This document shows, in pieces, positions 1 through 10,869 of a stretch of DNA of 64,000 nucleotides. The notes below the pieces were generated by a model. The model made no database searches. It had not been told where the DNA came from and was given only the letters and a program-made list of their open reading frames with translations. How positions within the stretch are numbered: position 1 is the first letter of the stretch; every line of letters begins with the position of its first letter. Both the position numbers and the translations under genes were made by a program. This stretch comes from Undaria pinnatifida (lineage: Eukaryota; Sar; Phaeophyceae; Laminariales; Alariaceae), in the NCBI GenBank assembly GCA_012845835.1, contig JABAKD010000026.1, forward strand, positions 11,098,334-11,162,333, in the 5' to 3' direction.

Positions 1-660
1 TGTGTCCTCATTAAGGATATAGGTCGGCGACTCCCCTTACAACTACAGTGTAGCTATCAGGGTCAACAGGATGATTTTAGTCAGTCTGTGCGCGGAAACT
101 ATAAAACCCGTTTTTGAGGGGGACAAAATCTGACAGCTGTGAAGGGAAATGTATCCTTTTATCAAGTGAATCTTGTAAGTCGAATAACCGGCGAGGGGGG
201 TGGGGCGGAGTTTTGAAGGACGTGGGGGCCTGGTTTTGATCAAAAGCGAGCGGGTTTGGAGGGGGGGGGGGGGGGGGGGGAAGGGGGCAATTTGTGCATG
301 TAAGCTATAAATCCTTTCGCGGGGATAAATCTGACGGTTTTGGCACCAGTATATTATTGGGGGCGGGGGGGGGGGGGGGGGGACCGTGTGGGGCAGCTCA
401 ATATGTGCCTGGAAACTATACATTATCTTGACGGGATAAATGTGACGGTTTTGGAAATAATACATCAGTTTATCATGTATATCCTGGGGTAAGTCGTACA
501 ATCAGTGAGTAAAGAGAGGGTGGAGTGTTCGAGGGGGTGGGGTTGGGATGGGTTCGGGGGGAGGTGGGGGGTGTGGGGGCGGGGGGGGGGGGGGGGCGGG
601 GGGGGGGGGTGGGGGGGAACAATATAAATTGTATCATATGGAGATAACTATTTAGTGCGA
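1..660 (+). repeat. R1 G-run repeat, copy 1 (5' part outside window)
   Basis: Begins with tgtgtcctcattaaggatat, the same words found at 10969 and, reversed, near 4210. It contains three internal subunits of the form aaactata...gggataaat-tgacggtttt (about 90-130, 305-345 and 410-455) separated by pure G-runs of up to about 20 nt at 258, 365 and 583. The reverse complement of this copy is at 3481-4240 and a direct copy at 10960-11700. Open frames on the C-rich strand are polyproline noise and are not genes. No transposase is seen; the family is defined here only by internal comparison. Confidence 0.8.
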
Positions 661-715
661 TCAACTATTGTTGTAAACAATAATGAGAGAACGCGTACAT
701 GATAGCTGTAGTTAA

Positions 716-790
716 TATGTTGTGGGTGACAGAGTATCAATTCAGAACGGTGGGTTCGAGGCTCACCGACTCCCGTCTTTTCTTATTTTT
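716..790 (+). repeat. tRNA-like pol III B-box fragment at R1 edge
   Basis: The words gtgacag and ggtgggttcgaggctcacc resemble a D-arm remnant and a T-arm with B box, followed by a T-rich stretch. A related sequence is on the minus strand at 3421-3480, next to the inverted R1 copy, so a tRNA-derived tail sits at the same edge of two R1 copies. No matching acceptor stem is present, so this is not a tRNA gene. Confidence 0.4.
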
Positions 791-1567
791 TTCTAATGGT
801 GGAACTTTTACATGTTATCTACTAGATCACTACTACTAGTAGTATTGTCTTCGTACTCCCGATGTATACCAAAACCCGCCACTGTAGTGCAAAAAAACAA
901 AATAGTAAGACCACCCCCAGGTGGAGAAAACTTACTTACGCACTACTTGACCACAACTACCAACAACCCTGACCAAGCCATCCATCCGCAAACCATCTGC
1001 CATACGTATGGTAGAGCATTACGAGTATAGTGGAAACCACATAAATAAATTAGAACAATAATATAGATAGACTATATGATGTTAGAGCTACTTCAAAATT
1101 CCCCGCCTAGCGAGCACCGGGAGTAAAAACACCAACACCAATCATTGTAGTGGAGAAAAACATTTTTTATTCGAGCGAAGCGTCTTTCTAATCTACACCT
1201 GGGCCTCGCAATATTGGCTCCCATGAAGAAAAAATAGTTTGCGTGCGTGTCTTTGACCAAACTTGATTTTAGTGTGGGATCATTTGATTTTAGACCGCAG
1301 GTGTAGGCAGACCACCACGGAGCAACACAACACACATAGCAGACCACACGGGCAAAAACAGCAGCACACACCGCTCACACAGCCGGCACACAGCGCTCAT
1401 ACAGCGGGCAGCACACAGACAACGGGCGCAGCGGGCGACAATAATGGCCAGCGGAGAGCGGGCATGGAGAGTGTGTGCCCGCTTGGGGTGTGTCCGCTGA
1501 GTGTATCTACTGCTGTCTCGTGGTGAGAGTAGGTCATCATGGAGAGACGTCCGTTGGGTGCGATTGA
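791..1567. other. no gene recognised
   Basis: AT-rich then CA-rich sequence between R1 and the helicase remnant. Short open frames on both strands show no recognisable motif. It may be decayed upstream sequence of the helicase element. Confidence 0.4.
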
Positions 1568-2206
1568 CCCAAACTCGGTCCGTGCGACAACGCCAGAAGG
1601 GCGACAGCAGACACGGCGGAGGGGCTTGAGAGGGACCTCTACCTAGCTAAGGGAGCCAAGGTCATGCTCACGAAGGACCTGTACCAACAAGTTGGACTCG
1701 TGAACGGCATTCGAGGCCAAGTCGTCGAGTTGGTGTTTGCAGACGACGCGCCCCCGCCGAACCTCCCCCTTTACGTTGTCGTCAAGTTCAGAGGGTACTC
1801 AGGGGGGGAATGGTCGTCTCAGGAGAGATATAGAGGGTGTGTGCCGATTTCTCCCGTAGACACTACTTGGCAGTACGGGGGAACGCAAGTCAGGACGCAA
1901 CTGCCGTTGAGGCTCTGCTGGGCCATCACTCTGCACAAATCACAGGGGCAGACGTTAGAGAAGGCCGTCATAGACTTGGGGCCGAAGGAGGCCTGCACGG
2001 GGCTTACTTTCGTCTTTCTCAGTAGGGCTAAAAGACTAGCGGACCTCATGGTAGAGCCAATGAGTTTCGACAGGATAGGCAAGCTTGGAAACTCCGACAC
2101 CACGAAGGCTAGGTTGCGGGAAGAGGTTAGGCTGGTGAACACAGCACAAAGCACGCGGGGTAGGTACACAGGCATGGGCGTCTTCAACGCCGTCGCGGCC
2201 AACTAA
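1568..2206 (+). pseudogene. Pif1-family helicase C-terminal remnant, Helitron type
   Basis: The frame is open from about 1568, just after an in-frame stop; the ATG at 1664 lies inside the domain and is not the true start. In order it shows LERDLYLAKGAKVMLTKDLY, GLVNGIRGQVVEL, a beta-rich middle, then LCWAITLHKSQGQTLEKAVI and FVFLSRAKRLADLMV. These are the last conserved blocks of Pif1/Rrm3-like superfamily 1 helicases; the LHKSQGQT block is the usual motif of the C-terminal half. About 210 codons remain, whereas a full Helitron Rep-helicase exceeds 1,000 residues. Walker A, Walker B and the Rep nuclease are absent upstream. A stand-alone Pif1 pseudogene is possible, but a decayed Helitron is favoured by the repeat setting and the hairpin 120 bp downstream. 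Confidence 0.8.
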
Positions 2207-2327
2207 TGACCACATCAAATGCAATACAACAAACGTCACATCGGCTCTATTCCACCTGTGGTGCCCCTCGCAATCACACGAACCAATGGCCCGTGGACGC
2301 ACACGTCTGACGACAGTTACATCTATC

Positions 2328-2353
2328 AGCTGTCGCTCGTTTTAGCGACAGCT
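2328..2353 (+). other. perfect 10-bp hairpin downstream of helicase remnant
   Basis: Stem agctgtcgct / agcgacagct with loop cgtttt. Helitrons carry a subterminal 3' hairpin a short distance after the helicase gene, and the position fits. However, no CTRR end follows within about 12 nt, so the assignment as a Helitron end (or a Helitron2-type end) is inference. Confidence 0.55.
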
Positions 2354-2371
2354 TTTGTAACTTTTATATCA

Positions 2372-2646
2372 TAGTAAAAAACGTCAGGTGTGAGTACGAC
2401 CTGAGACGTATGCACCGGCCTGGACCTGGCACATCGTAGACTGACTCCCGATTTCACTTTTATATGTTTCTGGTGGAGGCATGAATTGCGTCAGCTGTGA
2501 TATATGCGTGTACCACCTTGGGTTGTGTGTGTGTTTTCCCTGGGGTATTCCTCAGCTCCAGAGTGACTGGAGCCTGTCCTGTGACCACGGACTTGATTAT
2601 GCGAGTTAATGTGAGAACAACAACAACAACAACAACAACAACAACG
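2372..2646 (-). repeat. LTR-like dispersed repeat, copy 1
   Basis: The reverse complement matches 37633-37870 over about 240 bp with few differences. Read on the minus strand it starts in a GTT run (seen as acaaca repeats at 2619-2645) and includes a TATA-box word (atataaaag) about 140 nt further on, which suggests an LTR or other promoter-bearing repeat. No polymerase belongs to it here. Confidence 0.65.
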
Positions 2647-2869
2647 ACCGATTGAATAGATGAAACTAAACTTTGCAAGCTGCGTGGTACATCTTATGTT
2701 TCGCTAATATACAGTATTACTGCTGTAGTTGCACAAAACTTTGCGGAAGGTCGTTCGCGCGTGCAATGTGTTTGATCCTCGTGAAAGAATTAGGTCGGTG
2801 ACTCCCGTGGATGTTGTCAGGGCCAACAGGACGATTTTCCAAAACAATAATTCTGTAAACTAAGACAAT

Positions 2870-3130
2870 ATACGCGCGATCGGAGTATCACGCACAGCTT
2901 GCAAAGATGAGTTTCGACAAAATATTCGATCTCACAGCTGGAGTGTATTTTGATTTTTATAATATAAAACCCAATAATAAACTAATTATGTAGGGATGGT
3001 TCCGCCGCAAGTTTTAATTTTTTTAAAAATAGTTCAAGGACGTCAGCCGTGAGTTCGACGAATTTCGGGTCAATACTCATCTTTGCAAGCTGCGTTGTTG
3101 GTACTTGTGATATACTATGTGGGTGAGTTT
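2870..3130. mobile_element. MITE-like foldback element, copy 1
   Basis: Bounded by cagcttgcaaagatgagt at about 2897 and its exact inverse actcatctttgcaagctg ending about 3113. The imperfect inversion extends inward for roughly 50 bp. There is no coding capacity. One-sided pieces of the same head occur at 10870-10960, 12711-12800, 13455-13540, 17885-17940 and 20636-20695, usually abutting R1. Confidence 0.65.
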
Positions 3131-3420
3131 TTTATTGGGAGGGGTCCTGTTTTTTGCCCACTACAATGAATGGTAATTGTTGGTATTTTTACTTCAGGTG
3201 GGCAAGTTTGAGCTAGATCTAACATCATATCTATTTTATAGATGTATTATCGTAGTTTCCACTTTTCTGCTTTATCATATGTATGGTATGGGGTTTATTT
3301 TGTTTTTCTGCCCCGCTTGAAAATCGGGAGAAGTACGAATACAGAGTATTATTAGTTATCTAATATCTTAATTTTAATACAGCATTCGAGAATAAAAGTC
3401 GGCTGCTCCCCAAAAAATCT

Positions 3421-4240
3421 TTGTGGGACACGAACCCACGGTTCCAAGTTGGCACGCTGTCACTCTACCATTTTATAGAAATCTCATTATCTTTCGAGAG
3501 CCATCCATGCCGCTGTTTCCCCCCTCCCCCCCGCCTCGAACGCCCCCTTCTTCCCCATCACCCGCACCATCGCCTAGACCTAGCACCACACGTATAACAA
3601 ACCCCTCACCTGAAACCCTTCCTTCCCCCCCCCGCCCCCCCCGCCCCCCCCGCCCCCCCCCCAAACCCCCCCAACCCATCCCAACCCCACCCCCTCGAAC
3701 ACTCCACCCTCTCTCTACTCACTGGTTGTACGACTTACCCCAGGATATACATGATAAACTGATGCATTATTTCCAAAACCGTCACGTTTATCCCCTCAAA
3801 ACAATGTATAGTTTCCGCGCACATATTGAGCTGCCCCCCCCGCCCCCCCCCCCCGCCCCAACCCCCCCCCCTCCCAATAATAAACTGGTGCCAAAACCGT
3901 CAGATTTATCCCCTTGAAAGGATCTATAGCTTACATGCACAAATGGCCTCCCCCCCCCCCCCCCCCCCCTCCAAACCCGCTCGCTTTTGATCAAAACCAG
4001 GCCCCCACGTCCTTCAAAACTCCGCCCTCCCCTCACCGGTTATTCGACTTACAGGATTCACTTGATAAACGGATACATTTCCCTCCACAGCTGTCAGATT
4101 ATGTCCCCCTCAGAAACGGGTTTTATAGTTTCCGCGCACAGACTGACTAACATCACCCTGTTGACCCTGATAGCTACACTGTAGTTGCAAGGGGAGTCGC
4201 CGACCTATATCCTTAACGAGGACACACAACTCGTAATGCG
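3421..4240 (-). repeat. R1 G-run repeat, copy 2 (inverted)
   Basis: Reverse-complement copy of the R1 family. The C-runs at 3625-3665, 3834-3875 and 3950-3970 correspond to the G-runs of copy 1, and the end gagtcgccgacctatatcct mirrors the start of copy 1. The outer edge at 3421-3480 (minus strand) is a tRNA-like segment with tggtagagtgacag and gtgggttcgtgtcccac, resembling A and B boxes. The long proline-rich frame across it is repeat translation, not a protein. Confidence 0.75.
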
Positions 4241-4425
4241 CGCGATCGGAGTATCACACACAGCTTGCAAAGATGAGTTTCGACGAAATCTTCGATCTCA
4301 CAGCTGGAGTGTATTTTCATTTTTTATAAAATATTTTCAGGACGTCAGGTGTGAGTTCGACGAATTTCGGGTCAGTGCTCAAATTTTCAAGCTGATTGTT
4401 GGTACTTGTAATATACGACTACGTG
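4235..4425. mobile_element. MITE-like foldback element, copy 2
   Basis: Left end cagcttgcaaagatgagttt at 4261 is identical to copy 1. The right end is degenerate (gctcaaattttcaagctg near 4378-4395). Internal words gtgagttcgacgaatttcgg are shared with copy 1. It lies directly against the inner end of inverted R1 copy 2. Confidence 0.6.
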
Positions 4426-4825
4426 GGTAAATTATTCTCAAGAGGGATCCTATTCTTTTATTAAATAATTATTGACCGCACTTCAGCATGATGCTCAAAC
4501 TCGACGGGTGTAGCACCGATTGCCGTGACAGTCGGCACAGCGGTATACCTGGTAGGAAATAACCGTAGGACAATAGCGACGCCGCGGAAGGCAGCTCCAC
4601 AGCAGGACAATAATACGCACACCAGCCTACGGTTTTAACATTCCCAAGCGTAGGTATCACGTTCTAAGGCGCTGCCGAGCACGAACTGTCATACGAGTGT
4701 GTTCTGTGCGTTTAGTGCGCAGCGGCCGGGACGGTCTAGTGGTAGCGTAGCGTTCTGAGCTTTTGAGGCTTGTTCACTACAAGTGGCGATATCGTCGAAC
4801 ACGTGAGCGGCGTTGGTACATGCGC
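4426..4825. other. no gene; weak tRNA-like A-box segment
   Basis: No coding region recognised. At 4729-4790 ggtctagtggtagcgtagc looks like a tRNA D-arm/A box, but no T-arm follows, so it is at most a SINE head fragment for the repeat that begins at 4826. Confidence 0.3.
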
Positions 4826-5137
4826 TATTGGAGTACCTTGTACGCGAGGTTGCCTAGATCATCTTGTGATGGATCACGTCCAGGTGGGAGCTGTCGATGG
4901 GCCCTCGGAAGCAGTCGTAAAAAAGGCAAAAAGTATGTGTATTATTATCGTTGTCTCCGCCGAAGAAGGGAGGGCACCTACACGGCTACAAATTCACAAT
5001 AAATATATCTGACATGCCAAAAAAACATATTGCAACTACTCCGTGAACACGAATTTCATATTTTGATCTTCGTAGGTACTTGACAGCTTAAACGTTACAT
5101 ATATCAGATATTGGTACGAGCAAATAGTCAATCCTAC
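4826..5137 (+). repeat. dispersed direct repeat D, copy 1
   Basis: About 310 bp matching 12092-12386 in the same orientation. It starts at attggagtaccttgtacgcg and ends near aaatagtcaatcctac. Identity by eye is high, with small indels. No coding sense. Confidence 0.75.
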
Positions 5138-5525
5138 ACCCCACCAGCTCGTGACAACTGTCATGATAATGATCACGCCATCCTACATTCCTTCAAACTC
5201 AAAAGTACCATCTTCAAATTCAAACAAAGTGTAAGAGGTTCGCCTTCAACTAAAAAATAGAATAAGCTATGATATAACCCCCCCCTCACTCCGGGGTCAA
5301 ACTCCCCCGCTCCGGAGTCAAGCCACTATATGCCACATTTTGTCCAACCAGTTTCGTTCTGGTTTTGTCCATACCAAGCTCTCAACACGCGTTGACACCT
5401 TGATTAGGACATACATGTGTTCTTTCAACTATCTATGGAAGCCAGCATTCATCATACCTATGTACCTTCTCTACCTGTTCAAAGAATTCAAGCATCCGTT
5501 CTCAAATTGAATTTTCAAACTAGCT
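5114..5525 (+). repeat. inverted repeat flank, left
   Basis: Pairs in inverse orientation with 9630-10034. Landmarks common to both are tcaagccacattttgtccaa-like words, ccataccaagctctcaacac and ccagcattcatcatacct. The arms are clearly diverged, and the right arm has a duplicated ctccggagt box. Together they enclose the copia remnant and a SINE. Confidence 0.7.
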
Positions 5526-5919
5526 CGCAAAAAAATACGTCGTTAGCCTCCTGCAGATTCAACCATCAAAAAGCCGCAAATATATATCCAAAAAATGTCT
5601 TCCTGCTCATAATACACGTCATATCGTCCATCATCAGGTATTACACTGAAATAAAGATGAGAAACTTGAACATCGTTAGCATAAGTTTAAAAATCTAAAA
5701 ATATTGGTGAAATGAAGAAGAAAAATATTCAAGTCTTAACATCAAAAACTCCCAAAAATAACCAAGAATTTGTCCCATGTTTTATTTACTCTACATGTAA
5801 GTAAGTCCGCCTTCAATCCAATTTTAATACAGAAATCATGACAAAAACAAAAAATCCCAAATTTCAATACGAAAATTCCCAAAAGCAACCAATAATAATC
5901 CATCTTCCCACAAAGTCAT
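5526..5919. other. AT-rich spacer, no gene
   Basis: AT-rich sequence between the inverted repeat flank and the copia remnant. No motif recognised. Confidence 0.4.
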
Positions 5920-7432
5920 CGCAAGGTTACGGTGGAACTCAAAGAGTCCCGGGCTTTTGCTTCGGTCAGAAAATCGGCATGCTGAAACTGGGACGGCACG
6001 TGGATGATCGCTACATCTTTCTTCTTCGACCAGCTCCTTGAGGAAGTGGTGCCGTACGTCAATGTGCTTGGAGTTGGAGTTAGTAATGGGGTTCTGCGCA
6101 AGTTGCACAGCCCCCTCATTGTTCTCGAACACCGGTATGCGTGGCATGCCGGCAGCAGGCAACATGAAACGTCAAACTTGCCTCGGAAATTAACTAGGAC
6201 TTCCTTCATGACATCTGCAAGCGCCACGTACTCTGCCCCTGTTGTAGACAGCGTGACGCACAATCTGTGTCCTAGAAAACCATGATACACAAGCACCCCC
6301 GCACATTACTAGTCCCCCCGAAACTGACCTCCCTATCAGCTGCCACACTCGCGCAGTCCGCGTCAGCAAACGCCTGCAAGCTCAAACCTCGTACGCTACC
6401 TCTCTGAAAAGCAATACCAAATCCGCTCGTTCGTCTCACATGTCCCAAGATACCCAATATTGCTGCCCTCCAGTGCACATACTTGGGAGCGGAACAGTAC
6501 CTAGCTACTGCTCTCACTGCATTGGAGTTGTCCGGCCGAGTCTGCGTTGCCAGCCACATCATCAGTGAGCCTACCAACGCGCGAAATGGCCAGCCCCCTG
6601 GTGCTTCATTTATGTCAAACTTCGCACGTTTTGCGCCAACGGGGAGCGGGACACTCTTACCATACTCTACCCCGTATTCGCTCGCCAACTGTTCAGCAAA
6701 TGTCTGCTGGGAAATTATCAACATCCGCTTCTCCCAATCCCTCTCGTAGAAACACCCGGAATACCAACCTAGCTCTCCAAGGTTTTTGACCGGAACCATC
6801 TTGTTCATATCTCTCACAAATTGATCACACCTTGTCTTTTCTCCAACTGCGAATATGTCATCCACATGCACCACTACGGTCATCACTTCTCTCTCATCTT
6901 CCATCAACCGGAAAACGCATGCGTCTGCCAGACGCTGCAAGAATCCCAAAGTCAACAAACATCTAGTAAGATGGGCATGCCATTGCCTCGATGCCTGCTT
7001 CAAGCCATAAAGACTCTTGTTTAGCCTCACTATCTTCCCCGACAACCGCCCGCAACCCTGAGGCAAACGCATGAACACGTTTTCCTCCAGATCAGATTGC
7101 ACGACCGCCTGCTCAATGTCAACGTACGACAAGACAACTTGTGCATTCGGACGTAGATTGCTCTGAGGAGCTCGGGACGAGCATAATTGTTGACGGCAGC
7201 GGCTTTTGCCGAGGCTACGGTCGAAATGGAGGGGAGCCAATTTTCTGGGAAGGTTACTCAGTCTCCGAGGACCACAAGATCGAGACCCAAGACGCTCAAC
7301 TGACAGGCGAATGGCTTGGTTTGCTGCATTACAAGTACAGGATCTTGCCAAGACAATCCTCCGTGGAGAGGAGCCAGTCGAATCGAGGAACGGACAGACG
7401 CCCAAGGGAACGCTGCATTCCCGACGCCTCAA
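5920..7432 (-). pseudogene. Ty1/copia Pol remnant: reverse transcriptase and RNase H
   Basis: Minus strand. The longest frame (7432 down to 6272) contains, in order, VDIEQAVVQSDLEENVFMRL with PQGCG, KSLYGLKQASRQWHAHL, the catalytic block VVVHVDDIFAVG (copia YVDD with His for Tyr), ATQTRPDNSNAVRAVARY and ADADCASVAADREVSFGG. RNase H continues only after frame changes: LSTTGAEYVALADVMKEVL, then PVFENNEGAVQLAQNPITNS and KHIDVRHHFLKELVEE, then HVPSQFQHADFLTEAKARD, ending near 5930. At least three frame breaks make it non-functional. Integrase, protease and gag are not recognisable on this strand, and the first 90 codons upstream of the RT block are unrecognisable. It lies inside a diverged inverted repeat pair rather than between direct LTRs, so the element is rearranged or inserted into another element. 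Confidence 0.9.
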
Positions 7433-8203
7433 GAATTACTAGAGGGAATTCTCCTCGAGGCCATCGGCCAGTTGAAATGGCAACGAAGGCATGGATTCCA
7501 TGAGTAGCAGCAAGAGCTATTCAAAGTAATGGCTTCAGTGGTAATGGCGTGGACGTTGGAGGAGAAGCGATCGGAGGAAATTAGAAAACACAAACCCGAG
7601 TCGGGAAGGTTGGAAGAGGACGCTGAAGCGGCAGAGTAAACAAAACCACCGCAACCGCCAGAGCCGCTACCGCCGCAGCAGTCGCTGGCAGCGCAGCGGC
7701 TGGCCCTCCTGTCGCCACCGGAAGAAGTTGGCGGAGATGAGCACGAAGGGGTGATGGTATCTGAGAACATGGTTAAGGTTGGAGGAGTGATGGCGTGTGA
7801 TGGGGAAAAAGGGGTGGAGTCTATGCAGATGGACAAGGAGGAAGAGCTGCTCCAGCAGCAGCCGAACCAGCAGCAGCCACAGCTACCTGGTGCTGCCGAC
7901 CCAGACCTGTGGCCACCCCAATGGCAGCAGGTCTTGATGAGAGCAAGAGCGATTGGGAAATTGGAAGCCATGATTTTCAGGTTTTTGTTTGGGGGGGCAG
8001 AGCAACAGCAGGGTCGTTTGCGTTTGGAAAGTGCGAACCGAAGGGAGGCCAGAGCGATCGCCAGCAGGAGAGCGATTGGAAGCGAGAAAGCGTTGGCACC
8101 GGTTGGTCCTTCAGCATCTTCGGGGGTTGGGGGCAGGAGACGCCTCGTCGGCGCCTTACCCGTCCGCGGCGAACACGCGTACTTTGTACGCGAAAAGAGG
8201 TGA
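7316..8203 (+). pseudogene. ORF with two in-frame stops, Glu/Gln-rich, unidentified
   Basis: One plus-strand frame runs from about 7316 to 8203, interrupted only by TAG (7505-7507, in the context FHE*QQELF) and TAA (7637-7639, EAAE*TKPP). The sense frame reads ELLEGILLEAIGQLKWQRR, then VMAWTLEEKRSEEIRKHKPE, a proline/glutamine-rich linker (PPQPPEPLPPQQ) and PDLWPPQWQQVLMRARAI, followed by an Arg/Ala-rich end. Charged helical and PQ-rich composition recalls retroelement gag-like proteins or host low-complexity proteins, but no family is recognised. It is oriented opposite to the neighbouring copia Pol and overlaps its 5' edge, so it is not the gag of that element. Either a decayed gene or a second element. 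Confidence 0.45.
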
Positions 8204-8789
8204 CGTCACTACCGGGTGTCGAGATCAAAAGGCACGTACTATTTTCAAGTACCACAGCTATTGTATTAATAGTTTGAAAACATGCTCGTTCGCCGAATGA
8301 TGATATACTGCAACTGGTATGATTAGCGGTTCATAGCGACTACAATCTTTTTGGTTGGCATAGGTAGGGTCAGTCGAATGATACGACACTACAACTGGTA
8401 TATTTAGCGGTTGATACTCTGCTTATCAAGCGCAACTACGAACTGAAATGCTGGATTATTTTTAGGGATGAGCGATTGCTCTTCAAAGTACTGATGTTTG
8501 TCGGGAAATGATACATAGCGCTTTCCTATGATAGCCAAACTTTCTGTCGCATATGATATGAGTTGGCACTTGGGTTCATTTTTTCATTCAACCATATTCC
8601 CTCAGTTCCAAAGAGTCAAGCAAAAATGGTTACTTCCGAAAGCATTACTTTTGATCCTGGTCGTTGGAAAAGATCACGGCATTGTTGGTGTATTAGCACT
8701 CTAGTCTATACTATTGATACATGGTACGACCTGGTACGCGGTCGTGGTGGTACATTTTTTTTGGTTGGCCGGGACAAGTTCACATATAT
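8204..8789. other. no gene recognised
   Basis: AT-rich spacer with a short direct duplication: atgatgatatactgcaactgg near 8297 and atgatacgacactacaactgg near 8379, each followed by tattagcggtt-like sequence. Nothing else supported. Confidence 0.35.
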
Positions 8790-8798
8790 ATGATCGTA

Positions 8799-9110
8799 GG
8801 ATAGCCGGTCGCCCCGGTGGCGTATCAGGTTATCTTCGAGCCTGGTATAGGTCAGTTTCGTGAGTTCGAGCCCCGCCGAGTGCATACGCGTATGAATTCG
8901 TTGGGACTTTTTCTTATGCACAAATTGACTTACGGAAAGCGCGAGAGCGTGAGTTAGCCACACTCGATGAAAAATCGACGAGCAGTGGGATTGCTGGACC
9001 CTATGCGCGATAAAAATTGAAGGCAAGAACCGGGGGGGAAAAGGGACGACACCTGTGACCACGGCTTGTCCAGAAGCTGGAAAGTAAAAGTGTGAGAAAA
9101 AAAAAAAAAA
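8799..9110 (+). mobile_element. tRNA-derived SINE, complete copy with poly-A and 9-bp TSD
   Basis: The body starts ggatagccgg. A pol III A-box-like word tggcgtatcagg (8818-8829) is followed by B-box gagttcgagccc (8862-8873). A tRNA-unrelated body includes gaaagcgcgagag and ends ctgtgaccacggcttgtcc before a 15-A tail at 9097-9111. The host word atgatcgta occurs immediately before (8790-8798) and immediately after (9111-9119), a 9-bp target site duplication. A second copy is at 50388-50650 and a tail fragment (ctgaccacggcttgt) at about 20092. Confidence 0.9.
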
Positions 9111-9119
9111 ATGATCGTA

Positions 9120-9629
9120 TACGTATGCATTCGTGCTTAAGTTTTTTGTTGCAACAACGAGAGGTGATGGATAGGGTGGTTGCGTTTTAAACACGCAACT
9201 GAATTTTCGACATTGATTGCCTGGTGTTGTGTCTGCATTAATACAGCACCTGTGATATCAGGCATGAGAATCGTAGTTTATTGACGTATTTTCTGGGCAA
9301 TAGAGCATAAGAGGATTCTGTTCACCCCCCCCCTCCCCCAATGCCGTACAAAACCGAGTGATCAGGGGGGAAGGGTAGATAGATATAAGGCTTATACTAT
9401 CCACAAGTGATCACACGTCATGTACGAACGAACGCACAGCAACAGTAGAATACGAGCAAAGTATTTGTTGTTTACGTGGAGCGTTTGACAAGGAAATTTG
9501 ATATTTTATCTTTGAGCTGGTGAGGCGGAAAGAGATGTCGATCGTCCACGTGACAGATTATTTTCAGCTCGCGGAGACATCACCACCGCCGCAGTCTTGC
9601 GATGAATTCCTGGTGATATGAATTGGAGG
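9120..9629. other. no gene recognised
   Basis: Unassigned sequence between the SINE and the right inverted repeat flank, including a short C-run at 9325. No motif. Confidence 0.35.
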
Positions 9630-10034
9630 TCGAGCTGGCAGGATGCTTGATTTAGTTGAACAGGGAGAGTAGGTAGGTATGATGAATGCTGGCTTCCTAT
9701 GTACTTAGTTGAAAGAGCACATGTATTGTATGCCCTATTCAAAGTGTCCCGTAATACCAACGCGTGTTGAGAGCTTGGTATGGACTAAACCAGAGCGGAA
9801 CTGGTTGGACAAAATGTGGCTTGACTCCGGAGTGGGGGAGTTGGACTCCGGAGTGGGGGAGTTTATCTTAGCTCATATTTTGGGTAATGAAATAATAGTT
9901 AAGGCGATGTTCTTACATTTTTGTTTGAATTTGAAGCTGGCACTTTTGAGTTTGCAGGAATGTAGGATGGCGTGAGCATTATCGTGACTGTTGTCACGAG
10001 CAAGAGGAATGTACAATTGACAATTTGCTCGTAT
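9630..10034 (-). repeat. inverted repeat flank, right
   Basis: Inverse partner of 5114-5525. A local duplication of gactccggagtgggggagtt at 9830-9862 is seen only once and degenerately in the left arm. Confidence 0.7.
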
Positions 10035-10869
10035 CAATGTTCGAGAATCAAACTCGGGTCTGCGTTGATACTAATAGCTTCACTATTTTTAATTTCGCCT
10101 GGGGCATGTTAAAATCGGGAGTCCACCAGATTTTTGCTTGATCGAAGGTTTGGAAGCATACTATTATGGGGGAACAGTATTGGTTGTTTTCGAGTAGTGG
10201 AAGACGAACTTTGATACCTAGTCCTGGTACTTTTTTCTTGATTTCAGCATTGAATTTGCTTGATCGAAGACTTGGGGGCATGATAATTTGAGGTGAGATA
10301 TTGGTGCTTTCGGGGTTATTTTAAGCTGATTTATTGAACCACAATCGAGAGTTTTTCTTTCTGGTCTTGCACGGACTAATCCTACTGCACTCTTGATCAC
10401 CCATGTTTTTACCAGCGATTTCCGTTACGATTACTGCGGTTCAATTCCGCTAGCTACGACGTTGGATATCAACATTCGGGTTTTTGGAGCAGAGGCAGTA
10501 TTGTCTTGAAATTGAAATTGGATGTTTTGGGCATTTATGTATCTTGTTTGAATAGGCAAAGTTCGGATGGTGCGCTTTGGATGAACGTTATCATGACGTG
10601 CACACAGGCAGGGGGGATGTTAATTTATGTGTTGGCTTATGCCTGCGCACAAGTCTGATGTGTGATGTGTATGACTGCATAGAATCTACGGAGATGGTAG
10701 AGTAGAACTATTGATATGATTGGCGGTCCCAATCTTCGATGTGTTCGAGTTGAGCCCCCTTTGGCGCAGTGTACTAGTGCTACTGTTGTTACTCAGTCTA
10801 CTATTTTGTTCTCTTCGGGGGTGCATGTTCAGAGTGGCCTCCGGGACTCCGGTATTATAATATATTATA
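10035..10869. other. no gene; internal 125-bp duplication
   Basis: The word tttgcttgatcgaag occurs at about 10131 and 10256, each followed by related sequence (ggaagcatactattatg and gggggcatgataatttg), so a degenerate 125-bp tandem pair is present. No coding region is supported. Confidence 0.4.

Noticed and set aside
1093-1526. Small Cys/Trp-rich ORFs on both strands
   Set aside because: No motif, overlapping each other, in repeat-rich DNA.
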